Below, in pieces: positions 1 to 11,090 of a stretch of 64,000 nucleotides of DNA. The position numbers and the translations under genes were made by a program. The notes beneath the pieces were generated by a model. It was not told the origin of the DNA and did no database searches. It saw nothing but the letters and a program-made list of their open reading frames with translations. Each line of letters begins with the position of its first letter. The first letter of the stretch is position 1. This DNA comes from Talinum fruticosum (Eukaryota > Streptophyta > Magnoliopsida > Caryophyllales > Talinaceae): positions 5,256,001 through 5,320,000 of the forward strand of contig JAITYX010000025.1 in NCBI GenBank assembly GCA_021018815.1, written 5' to 3'.

Positions 1-61
1 ACACGAAACATGATAGCTGGCCTAGTAGATGTAAGATAAAGTGGAGCTAAAGTAGAGATCC

Positions 62-1008
62 AATCCATAAGAGTGAGTGCTCGATGATGAAAGGGAAGAG
101 GCCAACCTCTTATCCTTCACGAATATCCGAGTCCCACAAAACTTATTCGTGGACATTGGAATAATTTTGGCATATTTTTAAAAGAATTCGTCGACGATTT
201 CATTGAATAGGATGGGGTTTGAGTTGAGAAAGAGGGTGTAAACATAAAAAAGCACGTGAAGGAAAATGAGGTTAATTTGAAATTATGATTGAGTAATAAA
301 TACCGAGTTCGAGTGAGCACAGAGTAGGACATTAAGAGATTACAAAGTGAATGAATAAGGGTAAACAAGCTGCTATTTATAGAAGAACAAGCTGTTAAAG
401 AACAAAAGTCTTTCGACTCATCCTTTAGAGTAACAACTATTTGACGAGTTTGGCGTTTCAATGTGCAACAATTACTTATTGAAGATACTTTCTTTTGACA
501 GCTAGTTTCGTGACCATTAGCGAGAAAGAGAGAAAAATGCGATTTTCGAAAGCATTTCCAAAGTTCTTTATTTATTTAGAGATCCCTAAATTTTTATGTG
601 CATTTTTCTCACAAACCGAGTCTCACTTAGTGATATATCCGAGGTACTCCGAATACATTCACAATCAAATAATCATGCAATCATCACCGCAGTGAGAGTG
701 TGTATGAGCTTTTGATAGAGAAACCGAGTTTGGTTTCTTCGAATGTGAGGAGTTGAGTGATTGATCCAGAAATCGACATGCTCATAAAGTGCTTTTTCTA
801 TCACATTATATCCAGCATAGTCGGCATCCGAGTATCCGAGTGAGATTCATATGTGAGTCGGTGCAAGATATTTAAAAATTCTATTCACCACAGGCGAGAT
901 GTGATTCCTTTGGGTTACCTTGAAATCTTGCACATAGATAAGCACTAAACACGATACCGGCCGACTAGATGTAAAATAAAGTAGAGTTAAAGTAGAGATC
1001 CAATCTAT
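62..1008 (-). pseudogene. Array unit 1: SIRE env/RNase H remnant, internally deleted
   Basis: Same order as the other units but shorter. The env-like part (about 76-280) jumps at about 282 into the pol-env spacer, losing some 390 bp that unit 2 keeps. A second deletion near 690-715 removes about 320 bp of the RNase H C-terminus. What remains of RNase H reads on the minus strand as the 'sequence-selfing' region with E-T-K-L-G/S and S-I-T-Q-L-L words typical of SIRE elements. No reading frame is open. Confidence 0.65.
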
Positions 1009-2690
1009 ACGAGTGAGAAGTTATCTTCTCGATGAGGAAAGGGAAGATGTCAACCTCATATCCTTCAAGAATATCCGAGTCCAACAAAACTTCTTTTTGG
1101 ACTTTGGAATAATTTTGGCATATTTTTCAAAGAAATCGTCGGTGATTTCATTAAATAGAATGGGGTTTGAGTTCGAAAGAGGGTGAGAACATCAAAAACA
1201 ACGTTAAAGAAAATGAGGTTAATTTGAATAACCTTCCCTTGAATAAGATAAGAGACCACATTGTCTTTTGCAACCATGTTAATTTAAATATAATCACGAA
1301 ACAGAAATATTTGAATGCGCATGTTCGGAGGATAGGCATGATCCAAGAAATCTTGGTGCTAGCGAAGAATCGCTTTTGATGAAATAGTGTTAGGCTACAA
1401 TGAGTTTTTAGATATCGAAAGCCGAGTGCTTTGCCCTAAGAAGGATCCTTTTAAACATTCTTGGGCTGAATGGTTCAGGTTCTAGCCTTTTTGGTGGCTG
1501 ACCCTCCTTTGGCTACACTTCCTCTCTTATGCATTTCTCAAGAGAACGAGAAAGAGATTAGACTTGAGAGAGTGAATGAGTAAGAAAGTAAAAAAGTGAG
1601 AAAGAGAGTAGAGAATTGAGAGTATGAAAAGGAAATAATGATTGAGTAATAAATTATGATTTCGAGTGATCATAGAGTAAGACATTAAGAGATAACAAAG
1701 TGAATGAATTAGGGTAAACAAGTGCTATCTAAAGAAGAATAGCTCTCAAGGAACAAAGGTCTTTCTAACTCGTCCCTTAGAGTAACAACTATTTGACGAG
1801 CTTTTCGTTTGAATGTGCAACGATTACGTATTGAGACTCCTTTCTTATAACGGCTAGTATCGTGACCATTGGTGAGAAGAGAGAGAAAATGAGATTTTTT
1901 AAAGCATTTCCATGATTCTCTGTTGATTTAGTGATCTCGGAATTTTGATGTCCATTTTTCTCACAAACTTAGTCTCACATAGTCATATGTCCGAGGTACT
2001 CGGAATACATTGAGACTCAAATAATCATGCAATCATCATGCCAAGTTCGTTCCTAATAAAGGAAGACTAATCTTCAATCAAAAGTTTTTGAAAATATAAG
2101 CTAAGTGAAATTTTATACAAATAAACGCATGTTTAATATCACCTTTTTCAAAGTGGCCTCTCAAAAATTAATACTTTACCTCAATATGCTGTTTTTTTTA
2201 ATACTAGACTGGATTCTTCGTGATATCGACGGTACTTTACTTATCACACTTGATTGGGACAAATGTCAATGATAGTCCAAGATCCTTCATGTGTTACCTG
2301 ATCCATAGAATTTGAGCACAAGAAGGCCCAACTACTATGTACTCGACCTCGGCTCTTGATAAAGAAACTGAATTTGGTTTGTTTGAATGTGAGGAGTTGA
2401 GTGATTGATTAACAAATCGACATTCTAATAATGTGCTTTTTCTATCACATTATATCCAACATAGTCACTATCCGAATATCCGAGTGAGAGTCATATGTGA
2501 CTCGTTATAATACTAGAGATCGAGGGTCCGTGTCACTACAAGATATTTAAAATTTATCTTCACCGCAAGGAAATGTGATTCTTTTGGGTTAGCTTCAAGT
2601 GTTGCACATAGATAAACACTAAACACGATACCTTGCCAAGTGGATTTAAAATAAAGTAGTGTTAAAGTAGAGATCAAATCTATAGAACTG
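1009..2690 (-). pseudogene. Array unit 2: SIRE RNase H, spacer, env-like start
   Basis: From right to left on the minus strand: RT tail (about 2690-2570), RNase H (about 2560-2040, with the region for A-Q-I-L-W and the chain end around the GMIN/LGM motif near 2035), the pol-env spacer (2030-1535), and the env-like ORF, whose ATG lies at 1534-1532 and starts MHKRGSVAKGGSATKK. The env-like part continues to about 1010 with several stops. The spacer contains a TATA-like word (read on the minus strand) upstream of the ATG, as in the other copies. Non-functional; derived from a Ty1/copia element. Confidence 0.7.
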
Positions 2691-4383
2691 AAAAGTTATC
2701 CGCTCGATGATGAAAGGGATGAGGTCAACCTCATATCCTTTAAGAATATCCGAGTCCCACAAAACTTCTTTTTGGAGTTTTGAATAATTTTGGCATATTT
2801 TTCAAAGAAATCGTCAGTCATTTCATTGAACGGAATGGGTTTGAGTTCGGAAAGTAGGTGTGAAAATCAAAAAGCACGTGAAGGAAAATGAGGTTAATTT
2901 GAATAACCTTCCCTTGAATAAGAGAAGACACCACATTGTCTCCTGCAACCATGTTAGAACAGAATTCGATAATCGAGTTGGGGGTAGATATAATCACGAA
3001 ACACAAATGCTTGAATGCACATGTTTTGAGGATAGGCATGATCGAAGAAATTTTGGTGGTAGCGAAGAATTGCTTTTGATGAAATAGTGTTGGGCTACAA
3101 TGAGTTTTTAGATATCAAAAGCGAGTGCTTTGCCCTTAAAAGGATCCGTTTAAGGATTCTTGGGCTAAATGGTTTGGCTTCTAGCCTTTTTGTGGCTGAC
3201 CCTCCTTCGGCTACACTTCCTCTCTTATGTAATTTTCAAGAGAAAGAGAAAGCGATTGGACTTGAGAGTGTGAATGAGTAGGAAAGTGAACAAGTGAGAA
3301 ACAGAGTACGGAATTGAGAGTATGAAATTGAAATTATGATTAAGTAGTAAATGCTTTGCGTTCGAGTGAGCACGAGTAAGACATTAAGAGATAACAAAGT
3401 GAACGAATAAGGGTAAACAAGCTGCTTGTTTATAGAAGAACAGCTGTCAAAGAACAAAAGTCTTTTTGACTCATCCCTTGGAGTAACAACTATTTGACAG
3501 TTTGGTTTTTCAATGTGCAACGATTACTTATTGAAGCTACTTTCTTTTGATGGCTAGTTTCGTGACCATTAGCGAGAAAGAGACAGAAAATGAGATTTTC
3601 GAAAGCATTTCCAAAATTCTTTTTGTTTTAGAGATCCTAGAATTTTGATGTCCATTTTTCTCACAAGCCGAGTCCGACTTAGTGATATATCCGAGGTACT
3701 CGGAATACATTCACAATCAAATAATCATGCAATCATCATGCCAAGTTCGTCCCTAATAAAGCAAAACTAATCTTCGCTCAAAGGTTTTGTTAAAACATCA
3801 GCTAAGTGAAATTTGGTACGAATTAACTCAAGTTTAATATCACCTTTTTCAAAGTGGCCTCTCGAAAAAAGATACTTGACCTAAATATGCTTTGTTTTTG
3901 AATGCTAAAGCTGGATTATTCATGATATCGATGGTACTTTATTTATCACACTTGATTGGGATAGATGTCAATGAGAGTCCAAGATCCTTCATGTGTTGCT
4001 TTATCCATAGAATTTGAGCACAACAAGCCCCAACTACTATGTACTCTGCCTGAGCTCTTGATAGAGAACCGAGTTTGGTTTCTTCGAATGTGAGGAGTTG
4101 AGTGATTGATCCTGAAATCGACATGGTCATAAAGTGCTTTTTCTATCACATTATATCCAGCATAGTCGGCATTTGAATATCTAGTGAGAAACATATGTGA
4201 GTCCTTACAAGACTAGAGATCGAGTGTGTGAGGGAGTGCAAGATATTTAAAAATTCTCTTCACCGTAGGGAGATGTGCTTCCTTTGGGTTAGCTTGATAT
4301 CTTGCACATAGATAAACAATAAACATGATACTTGGCCTACTATATGTAAGGTACAGTAGAGTTAATGTAGAGATCCAATGTAT
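2691..4383 (-). pseudogene. Array unit 3: SIRE RNase H, spacer, env-like start
   Basis: Closely parallels unit 2 along its whole length. RNase H around 4130-3940 is the clearest piece: the minus strand reads SRAQAEYIVVGACCAQILW (the family has an acidic residue in the A-E-A-E-Y motif) followed by I-P-I-K-C-D. The env-like start codon near 3237 is lost (ATG changed), although the following K-R-G-S-V-A-E-G-G-S-A-T-K-R-L is still readable. Stops and frameshifts throughout. Confidence 0.7.
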
Positions 4384-4467
4384 AGGAGTGAGAAGTTATC
4401 TACTAGATGATGAAACGAAAGACGTCAAGCTCATATCCTTCAAGAATATCAAAGTCTAACAAAACTT
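4384..4467 (-). repeat. Partial fourth array unit (env-like end)
   Basis: Matches the first ~80 bp after the RT/env junction of the other units, then stops at aaaacttag, where a SIRE LTR fragment begins. It marks the right edge of the array. Confidence 0.6.
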
Positions 4468-4561
4468 AGAATGACGTGTAATCAAAACTTGCAAGAGATG
4501 AAGTTTGTACCGATTTCTTGATGGTATATAGAGTGATATACCTGCAAAGTCCGAGTCTTCA
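4468..4561 (-). repeat. SIRE LTR terminal fragment (5' end of an LTR)
   Basis: Resembles the outer ~95 bp of the minus-strand SIRE LTRs ending at 45989 and 52363: ggaatgac.tgtaatcaaaac, then the closing gagtcttca, which is the reverse complement of the LTR start TGAAGACTC. It is probably the remnant of the 5' LTR of the minus-strand element that gave rise to the array. It directly abuts plus-strand RNase H sequence, as expected if that element inserted there. Confidence 0.6.
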
Positions 4562-4863
4562 TGCTGTGCTCATATATTATGGATCAAGCAACACTTGAGA
4601 GATATTAAACTTGCATTCAAATCAATTCCAATCAAGTGTGACAATCAAAGTGCAATCAGCATCACTAAGAACCCGAGTCACGGCACTCAAAGACAAAACA
4701 CATTGAGGTCGGGTAACATTTTCTAAGAGACCATTATGAGAAAGGTGATATTGAACTTGAATTCATTCCTACCAAACTTCAATTAGCTAATATCATAACT
4801 AAGCCACTTAGTAAGGATCGGTTTTGCTTTATTAGGAATGAGCTTGGCATGATCAATGCATGA
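4562..4863 (+). pseudogene. SIRE copia RNase H C-terminal fragment
   Basis: Plus-strand end of a Ty1/copia pol gene. It begins at CAHILWIKQHLRDIKL, then IPIKCDNQSAISITKNPS, and after frameshifts ends ELGMINA followed by the stop TGA at 4861-4863. RNase H degrades the RNA strand during reverse transcription. The S-A-I-S-I-T-K-N-P and T-K-P-L-S words and the LGM(I) terminus are typical of SIRE-type elements. The upstream part is missing because the minus-strand array abuts at 4561. The element continues rightward through an env-like ORF to the LTR at 7609-9129. Confidence 0.8.
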
Positions 4864-5520
4864 TTATGTGCTATTCCGAGTGAAATTTTCTTTGCATGAT
4901 TATGTGTTATATGCTTTCTATCTTAAAATAACAATTCGTTAAGTTGAGCTAGTGATACTAAGCTATGAGTTATTGTATTTTTACGGTTTACGAGTCACTC
5001 GAAACTTCACCGAAGTCGACTACGATTTTAAGAAAAATGGACATCAAACTTACGAAATCATCTCTAGATCGGTGGAGAATTTCATAAACTGCTTTTAAAA
5101 TCTCTCTTTTTCTATCTCTCTCTCACGCACATCGATCGGACAACTAGCCATTGGGAGACAATCACTGGAATTCTAACCGTTGGAGAGCGAAGCAGTCACA
5201 CTGGTCCGAGGCGACCGTTGAAGAGCTGGGTCGAACGTACCTCGAAGGATATTTCTTTCTCTATAAATAGCTTCTATTTTCCTTCATTAGGCTACTTTAC
5301 TCTTTACACACACTCTCTCTCACTTACTTAAACTCAAGCAAGCTTTCTATGTTCGAAGAGGATTTCATCGCTCTCAAGATAAGTGAAAGAATTCTCAAGT
5401 AAGCACTTCATTCTCGTAAGCTCTCTCTTTCTACTCTCTTATTTTTTTCGCTCACTTTCCTCGAGCTATCTCTCTCTTTTCCCTCTCTCAAAAGTTCATC
5501 TCTCTCTTTTCTTACAAACA
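4864..5520 (+). other. Pol-env spacer of SIRE element (non-coding)
   Basis: About 655 bp without a plausible gene between the pol stop and the env-like ATG. It holds CT-rich stretches and a TATA-type promoter word at 5261. The same spacer occurs, inverted, in the minus-strand SIRE copies of the window. Confidence 0.6.
5261..5270 (+). promoter_or_regulatory. TATA-type element in the pol-env spacer
   Basis: ctataaatag, about 250 bp upstream of the env-like start codon and followed by a pyrimidine-rich leader. Similar words occur at the same place in the inverted copies (near 372, 3417, 24283, 36151, 48455 and 53917). This suggests an internal promoter for the envelope-like ORF; transcription itself is not shown. 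Confidence 0.45.
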
Positions 5521-7117
5521 TGCCGAAAAGAGGTTTCCACCCTGATTTTCTTGGTTACGCAACCAAGAAACCTCAAACTAAAAGCCAGAAAAGCCCCTCC
5601 AATCCCTTAAAAATTGTTGTCACCCAACATCTAACATTGGATGACAAATTCTTCCCGACCACAAAGTTTTCACGGTTAGCTCACATTAAATCAACAGGGG
5701 TTTACAATTTCCTCTATTTCAGCAAGTTCATATACCCGGAACGCGTTTATGAGTTTTATTCTAACCTCTGCAGCTCCGAGGGTATCCTCACTTCTAGAGT
5801 TCAAAACGTCACAATTCGCATCAACACCTCTCTTGTTCACCATCTCTTCAATGTTTCTTCTCTTTTCCACAACAGCAACCCCATACCTTTTAACGAGGTT
5901 GCTGATGAATTCTTCGAAAAATATGCCAAAGAGTTTCTTAAGTCACGTAAAAACTTCTTCGTGATTCAACTCAAGTCGAAGCTCGTCTATTGTGCTTTTT
6001 GCTGATGAGGACCTTCTTCTCACAACATTCAAGCAAGGAAAACCCTAACTATAAGCACCTTAAAGCTCTTTACGACATTCTTGAGGGCTACAATGTAGAC
6101 CTCTTTCCTCCTATAGTCGAGCAAATGGCGGCCTTGCCTACTTAGACTCGGACCAAGAAGTCAACCCCACTTCCTTTCGGGGTTCTTCTCACCCTAATCA
6201 TCAAGAAATTCAAAGTTCCTCTTTCCTTAGATCCTAATGTGGTTTTTGAAGCTGCCATTGTCGTTGGTAAGAAAGAAGTTCTTGGGTATGGATAGCAAGA
6301 GACCCAATCGAGTGTCCGGGTCCATAGCTCGAAGCCGAGGCCTCCTTCTCCGCCTCGGACATAGACTCAACCTCCTCCACTTTGAGGTGCCTCCACCTCA
6401 GGTGTTTCTTAGATTCTCTCTTCCACTTTATCCACTGCCATCATGGACAAGCTTTCCTCGGTGTCCACCGAATTCAAGGACACCCTCCAGTCATTAAAGA
6501 ATGTTCTTCGATCTATGACCATCAATTAGAAAACTGCTCAATCCCAAATCCGAGAGCAACAAGACGTGCTTCTCGAGATGAAAGCACTAGTCAAGGAGCT
6601 AAGGGAGATGATTAAGCTCCTTCGGGAAAGACGCACCAAGGCGGCTTAGGATCCGGTCGACTCGGATACATTAGAAGAATCCTCAAGTCTAACCAAATCC
6701 CCTCTGCAGGGGAAGAAGAAGAAGAAGGAGACGAAGTGGAGCATGCGGTCGAGGCAGCTCCATCCGAGGAGAAAGAAGAAGGGCGGAAGGAAGTAGACAC
6801 CGGAGCCGAAGCGGCCGAGGGCCAAGGTGCTCCGAACCCCAACCGGAAGTGATCGGCTCCAACGTTAGTCCGAGTGGGTTAGAAGACCTGCCGACCATGT
6901 TCGGTCGGCAGTAGAGCCAACACCTCCCTCGGTCTAGTTCCAAGAGGACGAACCTCTGGATAACTTAGTTCTAGGTCAGCCACTCGGAGCTGAGCCCATT
7001 CCGGAGATACCGAGTGTTGTCCCCACCTCGTTCGGCTACATCTTCAAGATCTTATCGGCGAAGGCGCACCGCACATCCACCATCCTCGACTCGAGTCGCC
7101 CCCTCCCTCCATCTTAG
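5521..7117 (+). pseudogene. SIRE envelope-like ORF (plant transposon protein domain)
   Basis: Starts MPKRGFHPDFLGYATKKPQ at 5521 and is open to 6005 (161 codons). It then continues in shifted frames with readable pieces: HLKALYDILEGYNVDLFP (about 6056-6110), a basic/proline stretch, a helical Q-rich segment SQIREQQDVLLEMKALVKEL (about 6541-6605) that looks like a coiled coil, an acidic/lysine-rich region, and the end SAKAHRTSTILDSSRPLPPS with stop at 7115-7117. This is the third ORF of SIRE-type copia elements, in the class Pfam calls a putative plant transposon protein. Its function is unknown, and an envelope role is only by position. At least two frameshifts and several stops make it dead. 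Confidence 0.75.
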
Positions 7118-7207
7118 AAATTTTCTTCTTTTGTTTTAAAATATTTTTTTGTCCGGACATACAAATTTGTATCCTCTTGATACATTCTTCCTCTTTTGTT
7201 TTTGCTT

Positions 7208-7224
7208 AAAGGCAAGGGGAGAAT
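7208..7224 (+). other. Second purine-rich tract upstream of the PPT
   Basis: aaaggcaaggggagaat, about 390 bp before the LTR. Inverted counterparts exist at about 46583-46599 and 34326-34341, so it is conserved among copies. It may be an extra plus-strand priming site; unproven. Confidence 0.35.
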
Positions 7225-7595
7225 AGTTAGAAATTTGTTGTCTTCTTTCGGGGAGTTTCTCTCACCCTCTTTTGTGTATATATTTGTTATGAATATTAAT
7301 GAAGTTTCAATTTCATGCTTATTACTTTCTGAGTTTCAATTATTTCGAGTTTAAATTTCTTAAACAGTAATTTTCCTTGCTCCGATTCAACAACTCAGTC
7401 TATCATTGCTCCGATACTTCGGTTTTTAGCACTAATGCAATCTAAGCTTACTTGCCCTGATAGAAACTAAGGATCAATCACTTATTTCACTAAGGTTATT
7501 TGCACTGTTTCTCTTACTTACTTCTTGAGAAAGAATGAAGAATCAAGTCTATATCACTAACAATGTTTCTAACTAAGTATGGAATGCCTTTCATC

Positions 7596-7608
7596 AAAAA
7601 GGGGAGAT
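7596..7608 (+). other. Polypurine tract of SIRE element
   Basis: aaaaaggggagat directly before the LTR start. Plus-strand DNA synthesis starts here in LTR retrotransposons. The same tract precedes the LTR at 14461 and, inverted, follows those ending at 33992 and 45989. Confidence 0.75.
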
Positions 7609-9129
7609 TAAAGACTCGACTTTGCAAATATAACATGTTAAGTACCATCAAGGAATCAGGTACGAGACTTCATCTCTTGTAAGTTTTGGTTACTAGTCAT
7701 TCTAAGTGCTTTAGAAACTTTTCCGAGTGATTTAGAATCTTTTCGAGTGTTATAAAAACTATTGCATATGCTTTCACTTGATTCGATCGACTGAGAAAGC
7801 ACACTCTTGCTTATCCTTTCACACATAGTTCGATTCACTCGGACAACACTCGGACTTTTCTCATGTTCAAATATTTGCTCTAACGCGCATAAACTTAGAT
7901 CTAACTTTGTAATCTAAGTTTGATTGAATTACTGTGTTAATTCATCCTTCTATGTCGGCATGTTTCGTTTGAAGCTGTACTTGTCTAGATGAAGTTTCAT
8001 TACTCGATATCCTCTATCGGACTTGTTTTACTTCTAGATCGACTCGGATGGAATTTGAGTATAATGGATATTAGACTCAGAAAATTCCACTTTGTTAGGA
8101 CTCGAGATAATTAGGCACTTAATTATGTTAATTAAATTATTATCTTTGTCTAATCTTGGACCAAAGTATTATATACTTGGAGAACCAAATTGATTTACTT
8201 TTGTAGGTTATTCAAACGAGGTTATCCTACTTTTGAATTACAAAAGTAACCAGCTTTAAGATGTCAAATCACTAGTAGACAAGGCGTTTTCTACTTCGAG
8301 CAAGGCCCGGACAACGTGTCGGCGTTGTCTTTTTCCAAAGCGGAAATTTGCTACGCCAAACTCAACGGTGGTTTCCACCCTACTTTTCGGACACCACCAA
8401 TAGATTGGAACATCAAAAGGAGTCAAGAGCCATTGCCCAACATTCACACCTCAACGAGATATTTTCTAAGTCACTCGGAAAAACCATTGCAACGAGTCAC
8501 AAAGGACTTCTAATCGAAGATAGTCACAACGGCTAATCTGCTCGGTCATCTATAAATAGAAGCCACTTCGGAAGACGAGGAGATTGTTGAACCTATTTGC
8601 TGAAATTATCTGTCCGTATAATTCTCATTCAGTCTTCTACTTACAACTCCAACTCCGTACTTAGCATCTTTCTGAATTGTAAGGTCTTGTAATCGATCCA
8701 CAAACACTTATTCTTACTTTCGAGTAAGGTCCCTTGACTGAGTCTGTAAGTGTTAAAACAACTCGGTTGTCCCTAACTGTAAAGGTTACCTCGGCTAGGA
8801 AGTATTACATCGGATAAGGGAACTTCGAGTCTAGGAAAATCTTGTAAGGAATTGTCGAAGGGAGCAATTCTGGTTAAGTCTTTGTACTTGTATTTTGAGG
8901 ATTCAAAATTGTGAATTTGACTTGGTGCTTGGATTAGCATTGACCATGGTTTTACTGCCTAGGAGGGTTTCCACATATTTTTGAGTTAACACGTTTCTAG
9001 GTCCAATCTAGACTCGGATCTGTTTTAATGTCGGTTTTAGAATTTAATCTTCCAATATTTGTTCAAATTTCCTCATCACCCTATTCACCCCCTCTAGGGT
9101 GACTAAGTCTCTCCAAGAGCAAACCTTCA
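7609..9129 (+). repeat. SIRE 3' LTR (1521 bp)
   Basis: Begins TAAAGACTC (the other copies have TGAAGACTC) after the polypurine tract and ends aaaccttca. A TATA box, ctataaatag, lies at about 8550, and the end region with cccctctagggtgact is shared with the LTRs at 15990, 43932 and, inverted, 30671, 41429, 44533 and 50886. This is the 3' LTR of the plus-strand copy whose RNase H begins at 4562. No convincing 5-bp target duplication can be checked because the 5' end is missing. Confidence 0.85.
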
Positions 9130-11090
9130 TTTCCTTATGAGAATTTCTTCAAGTATTCTATCCCTTTTTAAGCCTTTCAGGATGTTAGGTTCGGCCTCAT
9201 CACTTTCCCCAACAAGTCCCGATCATGCTTGCTCTTCTCATGAGTACTATCCTCCTCTCGGACTCAGGTGCTAAGGTTCATATTCACTATTTGGTAAATT
9301 TAGTTGACGTTGACAAAATAAAGGAGCTCAACTGGGGTGCTCTTGCATATACTTGCCTCATTAGGGGCCTCCAAGCCGGTGTTCGGCATACAAAATTGGA
9401 GCCGGATTCAACAAATTATTTGTCGTTGAATAGGTTATAGAAAATTATCCAGGTATGCTCAAATTGTCCTTTCCTAATATATCGTTTGTTTTTATATTGT
9501 GTGGATAAAAAATCTTACTTGTTTTACAAAATGTAGCCATGGTTGTATGAATAATTTCCGCATCTTTCTCCCGATTTAACAAATCGTCCCATATTTCTGG
9601 CGTCCATATCATAGGCGAAGGTCTACCTTCAATGGCGTAACATGCATGGGATACACTTCTTATGATCAACTCTTAACCATGTGACCTCGACCTGTGCCAC
9701 CACTTGAGGGTCCGCTTGCGGTGGACTCCAACCTTGACTATTCACTATTTTTCATCTCTTTTCCTACTGCCTTTTATTCTTGCTAGCTGATTTCTTTGAT
9801 AAACCTTGAATGTATGCTAAATTTCATCCTTCTTCCCAACTCCAACTTCCCCAAAGTGTCATTATGGCACGAGAATTGAGTGAAAGGAGGATCTTGTTTG
9901 AAGGTCCTTTTGGATTTAGTTGGCATCTTGGGGAAAGGTTAACACCTCAAATCCGAGTCAACACATGTCCTCCATTTGTACCGGTCGATCCACCTTCGAC
10001 CATGTTCTACCTTCGTTTCCTTTATCCAAATGAGTAGGTGGCTCCTATCATGGAGTATCCTTTCACCTAATTTTAAAACTTGAGCACATCCTACGCCCAC
10101 CATGCGACACGGATCATGACTCAACTACTAAGTTCACAACTCTTCCCTTATCTTTGTTTGAATTTCTTAGGGGAAATTAATCTTCATCTTTCAAAAACTC
10201 ACTCCTACGAGATATCCATATCCCGAGGCTTAATATGGATATTACTCTTCCCAAGGAATCTCCTTGTTTTGTAAGAATTCCCGAAATCCCGGAAGAACAA
10301 TTTGTTGGGCATCCTTTCCTTAGGAATTGGTGAAGAGTATGATTTTCATGCTATTTTCTTTTAGTTGTATGCTAAGAGTATTTTTACTAACACCATAATA
10401 TCGGGTTTTCATAGTATGACCGAGATCAATCCCTAACTATATCCATCAACGTTCGATCCGCTCTACGGATAATCCGAACTTCCTCACTAGGCGATCCTTT
10501 CCTACTTTTCGGGTAAGTCGTTAATTAGAGGAGTGCTAATTTTATTGAGCTTTTAGTGATTTCTAATCGCTGTTTTATTTTTGTAGAGGCGCTGGTCTAG
10601 AGTATCCCACTCCGGCGAGTCTTCCTGGTGGACCCGAGGCACAAACACATGCATCCGGCCAACAAGTGCCTTCTAGTAATAATGTTGGACAAGGTTCTTC
10701 ACGACGTTCTTCACGGCGTGCACATTATTGGAGTACTTCAAAGGCGGGACCCAGCACTTTCGGGCCTAGTGCTTCCGATGCAGGACCTAACTTTTGTGAG
10801 GAAAGCTTAAACATCTTACCCTTATAGGCTTTCGACCATCACGAAATCTTCTCTATTTCCCTCGGTCTTCCTACAATGGGCCAACCCATGAAACTTCGCA
10901 ACATTGGGATGACGGAGGCAGCTCTTATCAAGGTAATGAAGGTGGTTGGTTCACGACATCCATCTTGGAGGCGTTCAGGAATTACATCTTTGATGGTGAT
11001 GCTTAGAGGATTTCTTGTTGCTTCCGTCATTGATGATTATGGAGTCCCTTCTAGGGTGTTTGTTTATTTAATATTTTCTTTGTACTGAGG
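9130..11090 (+). pseudogene. Plant mobile domain-like pseudogene with introns
   Basis: At 9225-9440 the frame reads KVHIHYLVNLVDVDKI, then ELNWGALAYTCLIRGLQAGV, which resembles the plant mobile domain (PMD; aminotransferase-like) found in MAIN/MAIL1-type host proteins and in several plant transposons. After KIIQ a typical donor (gtatgc, 9453) and acceptor (aaatgtag, ends 9537) frame an intron. The next exon reads PWLYE, a stop, FPHLSPDLTNRP. A second donor (gtaagtcg, about 10513) and acceptor (tttttgtag, about 10586) suggest another intron. Several in-frame stops rule out function. It could be a decayed host gene copy or cargo of a transposon. The domain call rests on pattern recall, without a profile search. 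Confidence 0.45.

Larger units (their letters stand above)
1..4467 (-). repeat. Tandem array of ~1.7 kb SIRE-derived units
   Basis: Read on the minus strand, each unit holds an RT fragment, RNase H, the pol-env spacer and the first part of the envelope-like ORF, and then joins directly to the RT fragment of the next unit. This odd RT/env junction recurs near 62, 1008, 2690 and 4383 with the same flanking words (agagatccaatc... then ctcgatgatgaaaggg). It therefore formed once and was copied in tandem. Unit lengths are about 947 (internally deleted), 1682 and 1693 bp, plus partial units at both ends. The array starts before the window. An intact SIRE element has only one of each part, in a different order, so this is a derived tandem structure and not a normal insertion. 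Confidence 0.8.

Noticed and set aside
9445..9669. Minus-strand 74-codon frame
   Set aside because: Antisense to the PMD-like intron and second exon, which have better support.
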